A stretch of DNA of 64,000 nt from Verrucosispora sp. NA02020 (GTDB lineage Bacteria > Actinomycetota > Actinomycetes > Mycobacteriales > Micromonosporaceae), in assembly GCF_013364215.1 (NCBI RefSeq), contig NZ_CP054923.1, positions 1,364,001-1,428,000 on the forward strand. Direction: 5' to 3'. The notes beneath the pieces were generated by a model, which worked only from the letters and a program-made list of their open reading frames with translations, did no database searches and was not told the DNA's origin. Position numbers and translations under genes: made by a program. Shown here in pieces: positions 26,499 through 34,221 of the stretch (position 1 is its first letter; every line of letters starts with the position of its first letter).

Positions 26499-27437
26499 GT
26501 GCACGTACTGGTCACCGGTGGGCTTGGATTCCTGGGACGCGCTGTCACGCTCGAAATGCTTGCAGCTGGGCACCATGTGACCGTGATGACCCGTGGGCGA
26601 GTCGATACCAAGCCACCGGTTGGCGCCGATTTGGTGACGGGCGATCTTCGAGACCGCGAGCGGCTCTCACGGATCATTCAAGAGTCTGAGTATGAGGGCA
26701 TTGTGCACCTTGCGGCTCTGACTAGCGGTCGAGGCTCCCTTACCGACCCGCTTGGCTATTTTGACGTAAACACGGCAGGTACTCTCAACCTACTAATGGC
26801 ACTGGATTCGCTGCGGAATTCGAGGCCACCTGTCTCAATGGTCTTTGCATCGACCAACATTGTCTACGGATCTCAGTACAGCGGGGCACTCTCTGAAGAT
26901 CTCGCAGCCCATCCCGAAAGTCCATACGCCGCATCCAAGGTTGCGGCCGAGCAGCTGGTGGCGGCTTACGCGGCGACCGGCGCAATGGGGGCTGTCACCG
27001 TCCGGCCATTCAACATTTCAGGCGCCGTGGACGGTGTAGCAGACACCGATACGGCTCGGATCATCCCCAACATCTTCCGAGCTATCACGGGTCAGCTCAA
27101 TTACGTTACGCTGAATGGTGACGGATCGGCGGTGCGCGACTTCGTGCACCTGGCAGATGTGGCAAGCGGCATTCGGCTTGCTCTGTCAGCGTGTACTCCT
27201 GGCGCCAGCCAAATAATTAACCTTGGATCCGGCACTGGAACGAGCATGGCGGCAGTAGTGGCGACTGCTGAGCGGGTCACTGGTCGTCCGGTGACGGTGA
27301 GGCGCATGCCGCCCAAGTCAGAGCCACCGAAGCTGGTCGCGGACATAAGCCGTGCACACGCCGTTTTGGAATGGCGCCCAGCTAGATCTGACCTAGGCGA
27401 GATGCTCACCGACGCATGGAAAGCATGGCAGCCCTGA
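26499..27437 (+). CDS. NAD-dependent epimerase/dehydratase, extended SDR (AICE cargo)
   Basis: A 312-residue extended short-chain dehydrogenase of the GalE/RmlB type that acts on nucleotide-sugar-like substrates. The NAD site GGLGFLG is at 7-13, and later there are HLAALTSG, the catalytic SPYAASK (Tyr/Lys) and VRPFNISG. GTG at 26499 follows GGAGAGG and the stop of the HTH gene. A sugar-modifying enzyme under an HTH sensor inside a mobile element suggests a cell-surface or antibiotic-related trait, but no glycosyltransferase is adjacent. Confidence 0.8.
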   Translation: MHVLVTGGLGFLGRAVTLEMLAAGHHVTVMTRGRVDTKPPVGADLVTGDLRDRERLSRIIQESEYEGIVHLAALTSGRGSLTDPLGYFDVNTAGTLNLLMALDSLRNSRPPVSMVFASTNIVYGSQYSGALSEDLAAHPESPYAASKVAAEQLVAAYAATGAMGAVTVRPFNISGAVDGVADTDTARIIPNIFRAITGQLNYVTLNGDGSAVRDFVHLADVASGIRLALSACTPGASQIINLGSGTGTSMAAVVATAERVTGRPVTVRRMPPKSEPPKLVADISRAHAVLEWRPARSDLGEMLTDAWKAWQP

Positions 27438-27514
27438 CTTCCTCTGCACGGGCTGTTTTGACGGTACCTTTTGGCGGAGCTTCCGTAGCTTGGTGGTGGC
27501 CGCGAGTCGGGTAG

Positions 27515-27700
27515 TGTCACCAGTGTCACCCTGTCACTCGATCCACGTTGAGCTGCGGTAGCACTTCGAAACTTGGTGACATGTCAGAGACAAGTGCGTC
27601 GTTTGACGACCGATCTGGCTGTCGCCAGCAACCTAGCGGCCCCTCGACGGCTCACGCCTGAATGACCTTCCGGCGCACGTTGGCCAGTCTCCGACATGTC
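27515..27700. repeat. TGTCAC repeats and GACATGTC palindromes in a cargo intergenic gap
   Basis: The 27438-27727 gap has no gene. It holds TGTCAC at 27515, 27524 and 27532, an inverted GTGACA at 27576, and the 8-bp palindrome GACATGTC at 27578-27585 and 27693-27700. A regulator site or the remains of a transfer-related locus are possible. Confidence 0.35.
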
Positions 27701-27727
27701 CCCAATGGTCGATTATCGGCGCCACAG

Positions 27728-28948
27728 TCAACCGGCGAGTGTGGTAGCTATCGCTCCTGCGATTGCACCGATTAGAGCGGCAGCAGCACCAAGAGCCGTT
27801 TTTGACGCCATGTCATAGGTGTCTTGGCGGGCGGCGCTCTGTTCCACTGCGGCTTTGATGAAACTAAGATCCAACGATTGAATCGCGCCGTCGTCGTCGA
27901 GCCGGTCACGCTCAAAGAGGCTGCCTGTCTCGTATCGATTGACTGCGTCTTCGAGTCGTCTGTGCAGTTCGGACCAGTCGCGTTTGCTTGCCTCGATCTG
28001 GGCAAAGCTTAACCAAAGAAGGGCTATCAGTTGACTGGCTCTACGCCTTTGGGTTCTTTTGTCTCGCCATGTCACCACGCGACGCCACCAAGGCAAATGA
28101 ATGCGTTGGATGCTGAGTATGTTGAGACTCAGCAACTCCTCGGTCATGCTCCGTGCAGACTCTTCGATTTCCCTTATTCGCCGGGCTTGATTTTTGTATT
28201 CCGCGAATATCTCGGCTTCGTATCGGAGATCATTTGCTATTGATTTCGCGATTTCATTAGGTTCGTTTGGTGCGTGAAGATGCACATCAACGAATGAGCC
28301 ATTTTTCTTATACTCGTTCGCGTCGGTCACCTCATCGCAAACGTGAACAACCATTGTGGTGTGCGCGAAGCCGTTGGTGCAGTTTGGACTGCATGGCTGT
28401 GCGTATAGTTCGAACCCCGCAGTGTTTGCAACATCGCTCAGTATGTCGATTGCAATATGGCCCCCGGATCGAGGAAACGATTCACCTTTTTGGTGGGGCC
28501 ACGTCACGATCATCGTTATCCCATCCCAGGCAACCCAGTAATCATCCGAGGGGATGTCTAGATGCCCCCTAAAAGGTTTTTGGTTTTTTCGGGGTACCTG
28601 CACTTTGAAGACGATGGGCTCGGAAAATTGTAGAGCCTTGATTTCATTTCCGCTCAAGAAGCTTGGCTGGGAGGCGTCGTGTCGATATATGCGGCGGGTT
28701 CCCATGCGCTTCGACTCGAACTCGGTCGATACTACCTCCGCTATGCGATAGTCGGCCTCTAGTGCATCTTTTAGCCTACTCATGACGGTTTCAGGTTGCG
28801 GAAACTTGCGGGCTATCAGCATAAATGTCCCGAAGCGGGCAAGATGCAAGCCATCTGGCGCGTGTTTTCCTACTACCCCCTTTTCCTGGCGGCGTGTGAG
28901 CTCACGCCCTGCGCTGGCCGACGGTTGCTGGGTCTTTCTGTCTGCCAC
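27728..28948 (-). CDS. Unrecognised 406-residue protein with C-terminal glycine-rich hydrophobic helix
   Basis: I recognise no family. Residues about 1-235 are mixed alpha/beta (FGTFMLIARKFPQPETVMSRL, GHIAIDILSDVANTAGFELY, TTMVVHVCDEVTD). Residues 245-370 are charged and helical, likely coiled coil (EIFAEYKNQARRIREIEESA), with WWRRVVTWRDKRTQRRRASQ. The last 27 residues are hydrophobic with Gly/Ala spacing (LGAAAALIGAIAGAIATTLA). GTG at 28948 has AAGGAG 8 nt upstream. GC is clearly lower than in the chromosome. It is the last gene before attR, reading inward: typical cargo, possibly a membrane-acting defence or exclusion factor. Confidence 0.6.
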   Translation of the reverse strand: MADRKTQQPSASAGRELTRRQEKGVVGKHAPDGLHLARFGTFMLIARKFPQPETVMSRLKDALEADYRIAEVVSTEFESKRMGTRRIYRHDASQPSFLSGNEIKALQFSEPIVFKVQVPRKNQKPFRGHLDIPSDDYWVAWDGITMIVTWPHQKGESFPRSGGHIAIDILSDVANTAGFELYAQPCSPNCTNGFAHTTMVVHVCDEVTDANEYKKNGSFVDVHLHAPNEPNEIAKSIANDLRYEAEIFAEYKNQARRIREIEESARSMTEELLSLNILSIQRIHLPWWRRVVTWRDKRTQRRRASQLIALLWLSFAQIEASKRDWSELHRRLEDAVNRYETGSLFERDRLDDDGAIQSLDLSFIKAAVEQSAARQDTYDMASKTALGAAAALIGAIAGAIATTLAG

Positions 28949-29213
28949 CAGGAGTTCTCCTTTTCGAGCAGCGCTGATCCTTCAACGGGCGCTGAGCGCA
29001 AGCAAGCATAGGTCGCGCTGTACGGCCTGCCCCCCTGCCGCTTCGGTCAAAACTATGGATCAATCGGCGGATGCGGACGGTCGCTTCTGCCATCGGTTGG
29101 CGCCGATTAGTGCAAGAAAGCGAACTAACTTCATATCCTCTTTCTGTCTGTCCGGCGGGGCTGCGGAAGCATGTTGCGGTGCAGTGGAAGTCCAGGCAAG
29201 CCATCCATGCTCG
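28949..29213. other. Gene-free right end of the AICE
   Basis: From 28949 to attR at 29334 I see no supportable gene: short ORFs there lack ribosome-binding sites and have poor codon use. It contains an AGCGCTGA half of the 24431 palindrome near 28965 and the candidate arm sites at 29214-29232. Confidence 0.5.
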
Positions 29214-29232
29214 TGCCAGATTCATGCCAGGT
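29214..29232 (+). repeat. Candidate integrase arm sites, right end
   Basis: TGCCAGAT (29214-29221) and TGCCAGGT (29225-29232) have the same orientation and 11-bp period as the pair at 14586-14605, and lie 102 bp inside attR. Confidence 0.55.
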
Positions 29233-29333
29233 GCATCGGTCGGGACCGGGGAGTTGCGGTGAACGCGAGATCCATTCGCACTTCTTGGCTGCTGACGGAC
29301 TTCTGCTGGTCGGCGCAGGCCGGGAGATCCCCC

Positions 29334-29377
29334 CTGGCAGTGTGGGGGTCAGGGGTTCGAGTCCCCTCGGCTCCACC
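29334..29377 (+). repeat. attR, 44-bp direct repeat (3' half of tRNA-Ala)
   Basis: Identical to 14466-14509. It begins at the anticodon loop, so it is a tRNA fragment and not a second tRNA gene: the upstream bases do not form a D-arm or acceptor strand. Confidence 0.95.
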
Positions 29378-29415
29378 GAACGCACCATGTGCGAACCGGT
29401 GGTTTGTTCCTCGTA

Positions 29416-29446
29416 GATGCCCCCGCCCGGGTGGGACGGGGGCATC
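29416..29446 (+). terminator. Hairpin 39 bp beyond attR, probably the original tRNA-Ala terminator
   Basis: GATGCCCCCG (29416-29425) pairs with CGGGGGCATC (29437-29446). Before insertion it would have followed the tRNA directly; the element now supplies its own terminator at 14516-14556. Confidence 0.65.
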
Positions 29447-29523
29447 ACTGTGTCACCGGTGGCATACGCGCCCCGGTCCGGGAGCACGCCGCCACCGGGC
29501 TGCGGGGATTCGAGCCGGCCGGG

Positions 29524-29931
29524 TCACGCCTGGCGGTAGGCGTCCTGGTATCCGCCCTGGGGCGGGATCGGTTGGATGACGTCCAGCAGCACCCCGTCGG
29601 GTGCGGCGACGATGAAGTGCCGCTGCCCGAAGTCCTCGTCGCGGAGTGCCAGCACCGGCGTCAATCCGGCCTCGTCGGTCAACCGGGCATGGACCGCGTC
29701 GACGTCGTCGACCTCGAGGTTGACGATCACTCCGCGCGGCAGCTTCCGGTATCCGTCGGGGATGGTGGTGTGGTCGTGGGCGAGGATCGCCAGCTCGAAG
29801 GTGCCCAGGCGCAGGCTGACGTACCAGTCGGACTCGTAGGTCGGCTCGAAGCCGAGCACGCGCCGATAGAAGCCGGCTGCGGCGGCCACGTCCTGGGACG
29901 TCAGGACCGGGTAGAAACTGGTGACGGTCAT
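29524..29931 (-). CDS. VOC-superfamily (glyoxalase/bleomycin-resistance-like) protein
   Basis: A 135-residue vicinal-oxygen-chelate protein with two beta-alpha-beta-beta-beta units. They run from [20 protein letters not shown] (helix-strand start) to [18 protein letters not shown]. These proteins bind a metal or a small hydrophobic ligand, as drug-binding resistance proteins or dioxygenase-like enzymes. The start at 29931 has AAAGGAG 8 nt upstream. It is divergent from a TetR regulator, with a long palindrome between them, so an inducible resistance or detoxification role is likely. Confidence 0.8.
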   Translation of the reverse strand: MTVTSFYPVLTSQDVAAAAGFYRRVLGFEPTYESDWYVSLRLGTFELAILAHDHTTIPDGYRKLPRGVIVNLEVDDVDAVHARLTDEAGLTPVLALRDEDFGQRHFIVAAPDGVLLDVIQPIPPQGGYQDAYRQA

Positions 29932-29941
29932 CGAATGCTCC

Positions 29942-29996
29942 TTTACGTACACTGTGCATGTATCGCTGCACACGATACATACACTGCGTACGTAAA
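29942..29996. promoter_or_regulatory. Long palindrome shared by the VOC and TetR genes
   Basis: Outer arms TTTACGTAC (29942-29950) and GTACGTAAA (29988-29996), and inner arms ATGTATCG (29958-29965) and CGATACAT (29973-29980), fill almost the whole gap between the two start codons. This is a typical TetR operator controlling both genes. Confidence 0.8.
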
Positions 29997-30005
29997 GGAA
30001 GCTCC

Positions 30006-30584
30006 ATGCCTCGCGCCACTGCGGCTGCCGCCGCCCGGACCGCCCAGCAGGTCCTCGATTCGGCGATCGACCTCTTCGCCGCCAGGGGATTCGCCGACGT
30101 CTCGCTCGACGACGTGGCGCGATCCGCAGGAGTGACGCGGGGCGCGGTCTATCACCACTACCGGAACAAGCCAGGTCTGTTCCGTGCCGCCGTGGCGCAG
30201 CTCCAGGCGCGTGTGGCCGCGAGCGTGGTGGAGGCGGCCGGTCGGGCCGGTGACGATCCCGGTGAGCAGCTGCGGGCGGGTTCGCATGCGTTCCTCGACG
30301 CGATCACCGCCCCGTCCGTCGTCCGCATCCTGCTCGTCGACGGTCCGGCCGTGCTGGGATGGGAGCGCTGGCGCCTGCTCGACGCGGAGCACTCCGCCGC
30401 TCACCTCAGTGAGGCTCTCGGTGCGGTGGGTGTGCCGGACGGCCTCCTCGACGCGTTGGCGGCGCAGTTGTCCGGGGCGATGAACGAGGCCGCGCTCTGG
30501 GTCGCGCGACACGACGACGCCTCGGCCGCGCGCGAACAGGCGCACTCGGCCCTCGACCGGCTCCTGGCCGCCGCGCTCACCTGA
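30006..30584 (+). CDS. TetR-family transcriptional repressor
   Basis: A 192-residue repressor with the N-terminal HTH at about 12-58 ([38 protein letters not shown]) and a helical ligand-binding domain. ATG at 30006 follows AAAGGAAG. It is divergent from the VOC gene across a nested palindrome, which argues for autoregulation and control of that gene. The ligand is unknown. Confidence 0.88.
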   Translation: MPRATAAAAARTAQQVLDSAIDLFAARGFADVSLDDVARSAGVTRGAVYHHYRNKPGLFRAAVAQLQARVAASVVEAAGRAGDDPGEQLRAGSHAFLDAITAPSVVRILLVDGPAVLGWERWRLLDAEHSAAHLSEALGAVGVPDGLLDALAAQLSGAMNEAALWVARHDDASAAREQAHSALDRLLAAALT

Positions 30585-30688
30585 GGGTGCACGACAGTCC
30601 GAGTCGCCAGGTGGGTCGAGAAGCAGACCTTTCGGAAGTGTGGACAGATAGATCTCTCAGCTCTTGGGTTGATGGTCCATCTGCATCG

Positions 30689-30719
30689 TTGACACTCTCG
30701 CGATATATAAGTCAGACTT
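30689..30719 (+). promoter_or_regulatory. Promoter region with perfect AAGTCAGACTT operator (site A)
   Basis: TTGACA (30689-30694) is followed by an AT-rich TATATA stretch and the perfect 11-bp palindrome AAGTCAGACTT (30709-30719), just before the racemase-like gene. It is the best copy of a motif found in at least four other places in the catabolic island. Confidence 0.7.
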
Positions 30720-30735
30720 TTCGCGGGAGGTCGAC

Positions 30736-31566
30736 ATGAGTGAGCCTCGACGGCTGGCGGTCATCAACTCCGACGCGAAACGAGCCCCGGTGCTGCCCGA
30801 TCCACCCGGTCTCGTCACCGACCTGGTGGACCCGCGACTGCGCCGGTTCGCCCGCACCAAATACGATCATCTGCTCACCGAACTGGGCACAGTGGACGCC
30901 GCCGAGGCGGCCATCGCCGCCGGATGCGACGCGGTCTACATCGACACCTTCGCCGACTACGGGATGGCGCAACTGCGCGCCGCCGCACCCGTACCGGTCG
31001 TCGGGGCCGGTGAGGCCGTACTGGCCTGGGCGGCCGAGTCCGGTCGCCGGTTCAGCATCGTCACCGTCTGGCCGACGTCCATGGACTACATCTATGCCGA
31101 TCGGCTCGCCGCCTGCCCGGGCGGGGAACTCGCCGTCGGGGTGCACTACCTCTCCGACGAGTCGGAACTGGACCGGGTCGGCACCGACGCCGGGGTCAAG
31201 GCGCGGATGGGCCGGGGCGAGGACGACGTCGTCTCCGCCATCACCCGGGCCTGTCTGGACGCCGCACAGCGCGACGGGACCGACCTGATCCTGTTCGGCT
31301 GCACCTGTATGACACCGGTGTCGGCCGAGGTGGCCCGGCGTGCCGGCATCGAGATCGTCGACCCGTCGGTGATCGGGTTGCGCGCGGGTCACGCGGCGGC
31401 ACTCGGCCCACGTCCGGAGCCGCCGGTCGCCGCGCAGCGACTCGGGGCGGTGACGGAACTGGTCGACGCCTACCTCGGCGTCGCCGCCGGGTCCGCCGGG
31501 GCGAGCTGCGGCGTCGACGCCGACGGCTGTGAGGTGTGCGCGGTGACCGCCGGGCCGTCGTCGTGA
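30736..31566 (+). CDS. Asp/Glu/hydantoin racemase superfamily protein
   Basis: A 276-residue protein of the racemase fold used by hydantoin and aspartate racemases, maleate isomerase and arylmalonate decarboxylase. The second catalytic Cys is present in LFGCTCM. At the first Cys site the sequence is YIDTFADYG, with Thr in place of Cys, so classic two-base racemisation is unlikely; a one-Cys decarboxylase or isomerase activity is more plausible. The C-terminus has three extra Cys (SCGVDADGCEVC). It is the first gene behind operator A and overlaps the flavoenzyme gene by GTGA. Confidence 0.75.
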   Translation: MSEPRRLAVINSDAKRAPVLPDPPGLVTDLVDPRLRRFARTKYDHLLTELGTVDAAEAAIAAGCDAVYIDTFADYGMAQLRAAAPVPVVGAGEAVLAWAAESGRRFSIVTVWPTSMDYIYADRLAACPGGELAVGVHYLSDESELDRVGTDAGVKARMGRGEDDVVSAITRACLDAAQRDGTDLILFGCTCMTPVSAEVARRAGIEIVDPSVIGLRAGHAAALGPRPEPPVAAQRLGAVTELVDAYLGVAAGSAGASCGVDADGCEVCAVTAGPSS

Positions 31567-32678
31567 CCCCGCTGTGCCGCCGGCTCGGGGTCGACCTGCC
31601 GGTGCTGGCGTTCAGCCACTGTCGGGACGTGGTCGCGGCGGTCAGCCGCGCGGGTGGGTTGGGCGTACTCGGGGCCGCCTCGATGACCCCGGACGACCTC
31701 GACCGGGACCTCACCTGGCTGGACCGGGAGTGCGCCGGGCGGCCGTACGGCGTGGATCTGCTCTTTCCGGCGAAGTCGGCCGGGGACGACCCGGCGGAGC
31801 TGGCCGGTCGGATCCCGGCCGACCACCGGGCGTTCGTGGACGCGCTGCGGACCCGGTGGGGTGTGCCGGTGCGGCGCAGCGAGCCCGGCCACAACCGGCT
31901 CGGCGGTATGCCGACCGAGATCGACCACCTGATGACCCACGCCAACGCCCATGCCCTGTGGGAGGTCGCCCGGGCGCATCCGATCCGCCTGGTGGCCAGC
32001 GCTCTCGGCCCGCCGCCGGCCGAGGTGCGTGCCGAGACGACCCGACGCGGCATGCTCCTCGCCGGTCTGGTCGGCGATCCGCGGCACGTGCGCCACCAAC
32101 TGGCCGCCGGGGTGGACGTGCTGGTGGCGCAGGGCTACGAGGCGGCCGGGCACACCGGCGACATCACCACGATGGTGCTGGTGCCGCAGGTGGTGGCCGC
32201 CGCCGGTGACGTACCGGTGGTCGCCGCCGGTGGGATCGCCACCGGCCGGCAGGTGGTCGCGGCCCTCGCGTTGGGCGCGCAGGCGGTCTGGACCGGATCG
32301 GTCTGGCTGGCCACCGCCGAGAGCGACCTCGACCCGGTGGTCAAGGAGAAGATCGTCGCCGCAGCGGCGACCGACACCGAGAAGACCACCTCGTACACCG
32401 GCAAGCCGACCCGGCAACTCACCACCGCCTGGACCTTGGCGTGGCGGACGCCGGAGGCACCGCCGTCCTTGCCGTCGCCGGTACAGCAGGTGTTGGCGCG
32501 GGACACCGTGGTCAGCGCGTTCGAGCACCAGGTGACCCCGGTGATGGGTTCGGCGGCCGGGCAGGCCGTCGGTCTGGTGACCGGGACCCGCTCGGTCGCC
32601 GCCGTCCTGGACGACCTGCGGATGCAGATGGCCGACGCGGTCGAGGCGGTGACGAGGCTGGCCGACGACGCGGGCTGA
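31563..32678 (+). CDS. Nitronate monooxygenase-family flavoprotein
   Basis: A 371-residue FMN-binding TIM barrel of the nitronate monooxygenase/2-nitropropane dioxygenase family. Visible are the N-terminal LPVLAFSHCRDVVAAVSRAGGLGVLGA, the catalytic-loop region VAQGYEAAGHTG and the FMN phosphate site VPVVAAGGIATGRQV followed by LGAQAVWTGSVWLA. Family members oxidise alkyl nitronates, but many act as enoyl reductases or dehydrogenases on other substrates. GTG at 31563 is fixed by the 4-nt overlap with the racemase-like gene. It is convergent with the MFS gene. Confidence 0.82.
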   Translation: MTPLCRRLGVDLPVLAFSHCRDVVAAVSRAGGLGVLGAASMTPDDLDRDLTWLDRECAGRPYGVDLLFPAKSAGDDPAELAGRIPADHRAFVDALRTRWGVPVRRSEPGHNRLGGMPTEIDHLMTHANAHALWEVARAHPIRLVASALGPPPAEVRAETTRRGMLLAGLVGDPRHVRHQLAAGVDVLVAQGYEAAGHTGDITTMVLVPQVVAAAGDVPVVAAGGIATGRQVVAALALGAQAVWTGSVWLATAESDLDPVVKEKIVAAAATDTEKTTSYTGKPTRQLTTAWTLAWRTPEAPPSLPSPVQQVLARDTVVSAFEHQVTPVMGSAAGQAVGLVTGTRSVAAVLDDLRMQMADAVEAVTRLADDAG

Positions 32679-32731
32679 CCGACGAGGCCGTCCGGTCGGC
32701 AGGTCGGGCGGCCCGGTCGGGAACGCCGTGG

Positions 32732-33955
32732 TCACCGTGCCGACCGTCGGTCGCGGCGCGCCTGCACGGCCACCGCGACCAGGGTGTACGCCGCCAGTGT
32801 CGTGATGCCGCCGGTGGCCACCGCCATCACCGTGGTCAGCGCGACACCGCCCAGCGCGAGCCCACCGAGCAGCGAGGTGCCGCCCAGGGTGGCGAACGCG
32901 GCGACCATCCAGGCGGCGAAGACCTCGGCGCGGCGGTGCGTCGGCGCCCAGTAGCCGATCAGCCGGGTCGCGCCGAGCAGCACCAGACCGCCGCCGGTGC
33001 CGACCAGCACCGTGCCGGCGATCGTCACCGCGCCGCTGGCCAGGTGCAGGGCGGCGGTGGTGGTGCCGGCACCGGCGGCGATGACCAGGACGCCGAGGCC
33101 GACCGAGCGGGCCGCCGGAACCCGGTTCGCCGCGAGCTGGGCGAGCAGGGTCATGGTGACCAGCAGGGTGAGCAGCCCGCCGGTTCCGCCTGCGGTGCTG
33201 ATGCCGGCCCCCTCGGTGAGGATGCGCGCGCCGAACGTGCCGAACAGGGCCATGCAGCTGTTGAGCGTCATCAGCGAGCAGGTCGCGATGCTGAACGGCA
33301 GCAGGATCGCCCGGGGGACGCGGACCGTACGGACCAGCCGGACCCGGCCCGCCGTCCGGCGGTCGGCCGGTGCCCGGAGCAGCAGCACCAACGGCACCAG
33401 CGCGACCGCGCCGATCACGACGTACGGCAGCACCAGCGGGTACGCGGTGTGGTCGGCGAGGAGTCCGGCGATCAGCGGCCCGAAGCCCATGCCGAGGGTG
33501 GTGCAGACCGCGTGCGTCAGGCTGCCGGCCCGGGTGCCCCGGGGGTGGAAGTCCAGCAGCGCGGCAGCGGTGGTGGCGCTGACCATGCCGGTCGCCATGC
33601 CCTGCACGAATCGTCCGGCGACCAGCACCGGCAGCGTGGTGGCGGCGGCGGTCACCAGGCAGGCGAGCAGCACCAGTGCGACACCGAGCAGCATCGTGAC
33701 GCGTCGGCCGATCAGGTCGGAGAGTCCGCCGAGCAGCGTGACCACCACGATCACGCCGACCGGGTATCCGGCGAACGCCAGGCTCACCTGCGCGGGATCG
33801 AGGTCCCACCGCTGTGCGTAGACCGCGAACAGCGGGGACGCGGCGAAGCTGCCGAGCACCGCCACCAGGACCAGCGCGCCGGAGGCGGCAGCCATCACCA
33901 CCGAGGGTCGGTACGCCGGTGCGTCGGGCGGGCCGGTGGTGGTGCCGTCGCGCAC
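32732..33955 (-). CDS. MFS transporter in the catabolic island
   Basis: A 407-residue major facilitator with about 12 hydrophobic segments and the conserved loop GGLSDLIGRRVTMLLG between helices 2 and 3. The N-terminus (SPLFAVYAQRWDLDPAQVSLAF) resembles drug:H+ antiporters of the DHA1 type. GTG start at 33955. It is divergent from the cupin gene, with a regulon operator (site B) in the gap, so it probably exports or imports an intermediate of the same pathway. Confidence 0.82.
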   Translation of the reverse strand: MRDGTTTGPPDAPAYRPSVVMAAASGALVLVAVLGSFAASPLFAVYAQRWDLDPAQVSLAFAGYPVGVIVVVTLLGGLSDLIGRRVTMLLGVALVLLACLVTAAATTLPVLVAGRFVQGMATGMVSATTAAALLDFHPRGTRAGSLTHAVCTTLGMGFGPLIAGLLADHTAYPLVLPYVVIGAVALVPLVLLLRAPADRRTAGRVRLVRTVRVPRAILLPFSIATCSLMTLNSCMALFGTFGARILTEGAGISTAGGTGGLLTLLVTMTLLAQLAANRVPAARSVGLGVLVIAAGAGTTTAALHLASGAVTIAGTVLVGTGGGLVLLGATRLIGYWAPTHRRAEVFAAWMVAAFATLGGTSLLGGLALGGVALTTVMAVATGGITTLAAYTLVAVAVQARRDRRSAR

Positions 33956-34007
33956 CTCAGGGGCTCCGGGGCAGAGAGGTAGACACTAGGACACCACCTT
34001 CCGTCAA

Positions 34008-34018
34008 AAGTCTGAGGA
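34008..34018 (+). promoter_or_regulatory. AAGTCTGAGGA, regulon operator copy (site B)
   Basis: A near match to AAGTCWGACTT in the 266-bp gap between the divergent MFS gene and the cupin operon, preceded by CAAA as in site C. Confidence 0.45.
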
Positions 34019-34221
34019 ATGAACAGCAGCAGTGTCAAGGTCTTGCCAGACCCGGTCCTCGGCCTGCACAGTGTGCACCTGAGCTGCTCAGGTGGACGTT
34101 GCAAGACGGAAACGACGGGGCACTTCGCGACGCGCCATCGTCATCTTCTCGGTTAACACCTGACATATGCCTTTCGGAACCTGGAGAACACCCCACACCG
34201 GCGAGAGGTGGAGGAACGCAG

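Larger units (their letters stand above)
14466..29377. mobile_element. Integrated AICE (pSAM2-class integrative and conjugative element), about 14.9 kb
   Basis: Bounded by 44-bp identical direct repeats (14466-14509 and 29334-29377) that comprise the 3' half of tRNA-Ala(GGC). It carries the full AICE set: tyrosine integrase and excisionase at the left end, an AAA ATPase plus primase/polymerase for replication, a TraB translocase with spread-type membrane proteins, Nudix, RRQRL and DUF6284 genes, and an XRE regulator facing the main operon. Three cargo genes of lower GC lie at the right. All core genes look uninterrupted, so the element is probably functional. Confidence 0.92.

Noticed and set aside
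29334..29377. Second tRNA-Ala gene
   Set aside because: Only the 3' half matches; the upstream sequence cannot form the acceptor, D-arm or anticodon 5' strand, so it is attR.
14435..29377. Prophage
   Set aside because: No capsid, terminase, portal or tail genes; TraB, Prim-Pol and spread-type proteins identify a conjugative element.
31470..33809. 779-codon minus-strand frame
   Set aside because: Shadow of the flavoprotein gene and an alternative frame of the MFS gene; composition is Arg/Gly/His-rich and no domain is visible.
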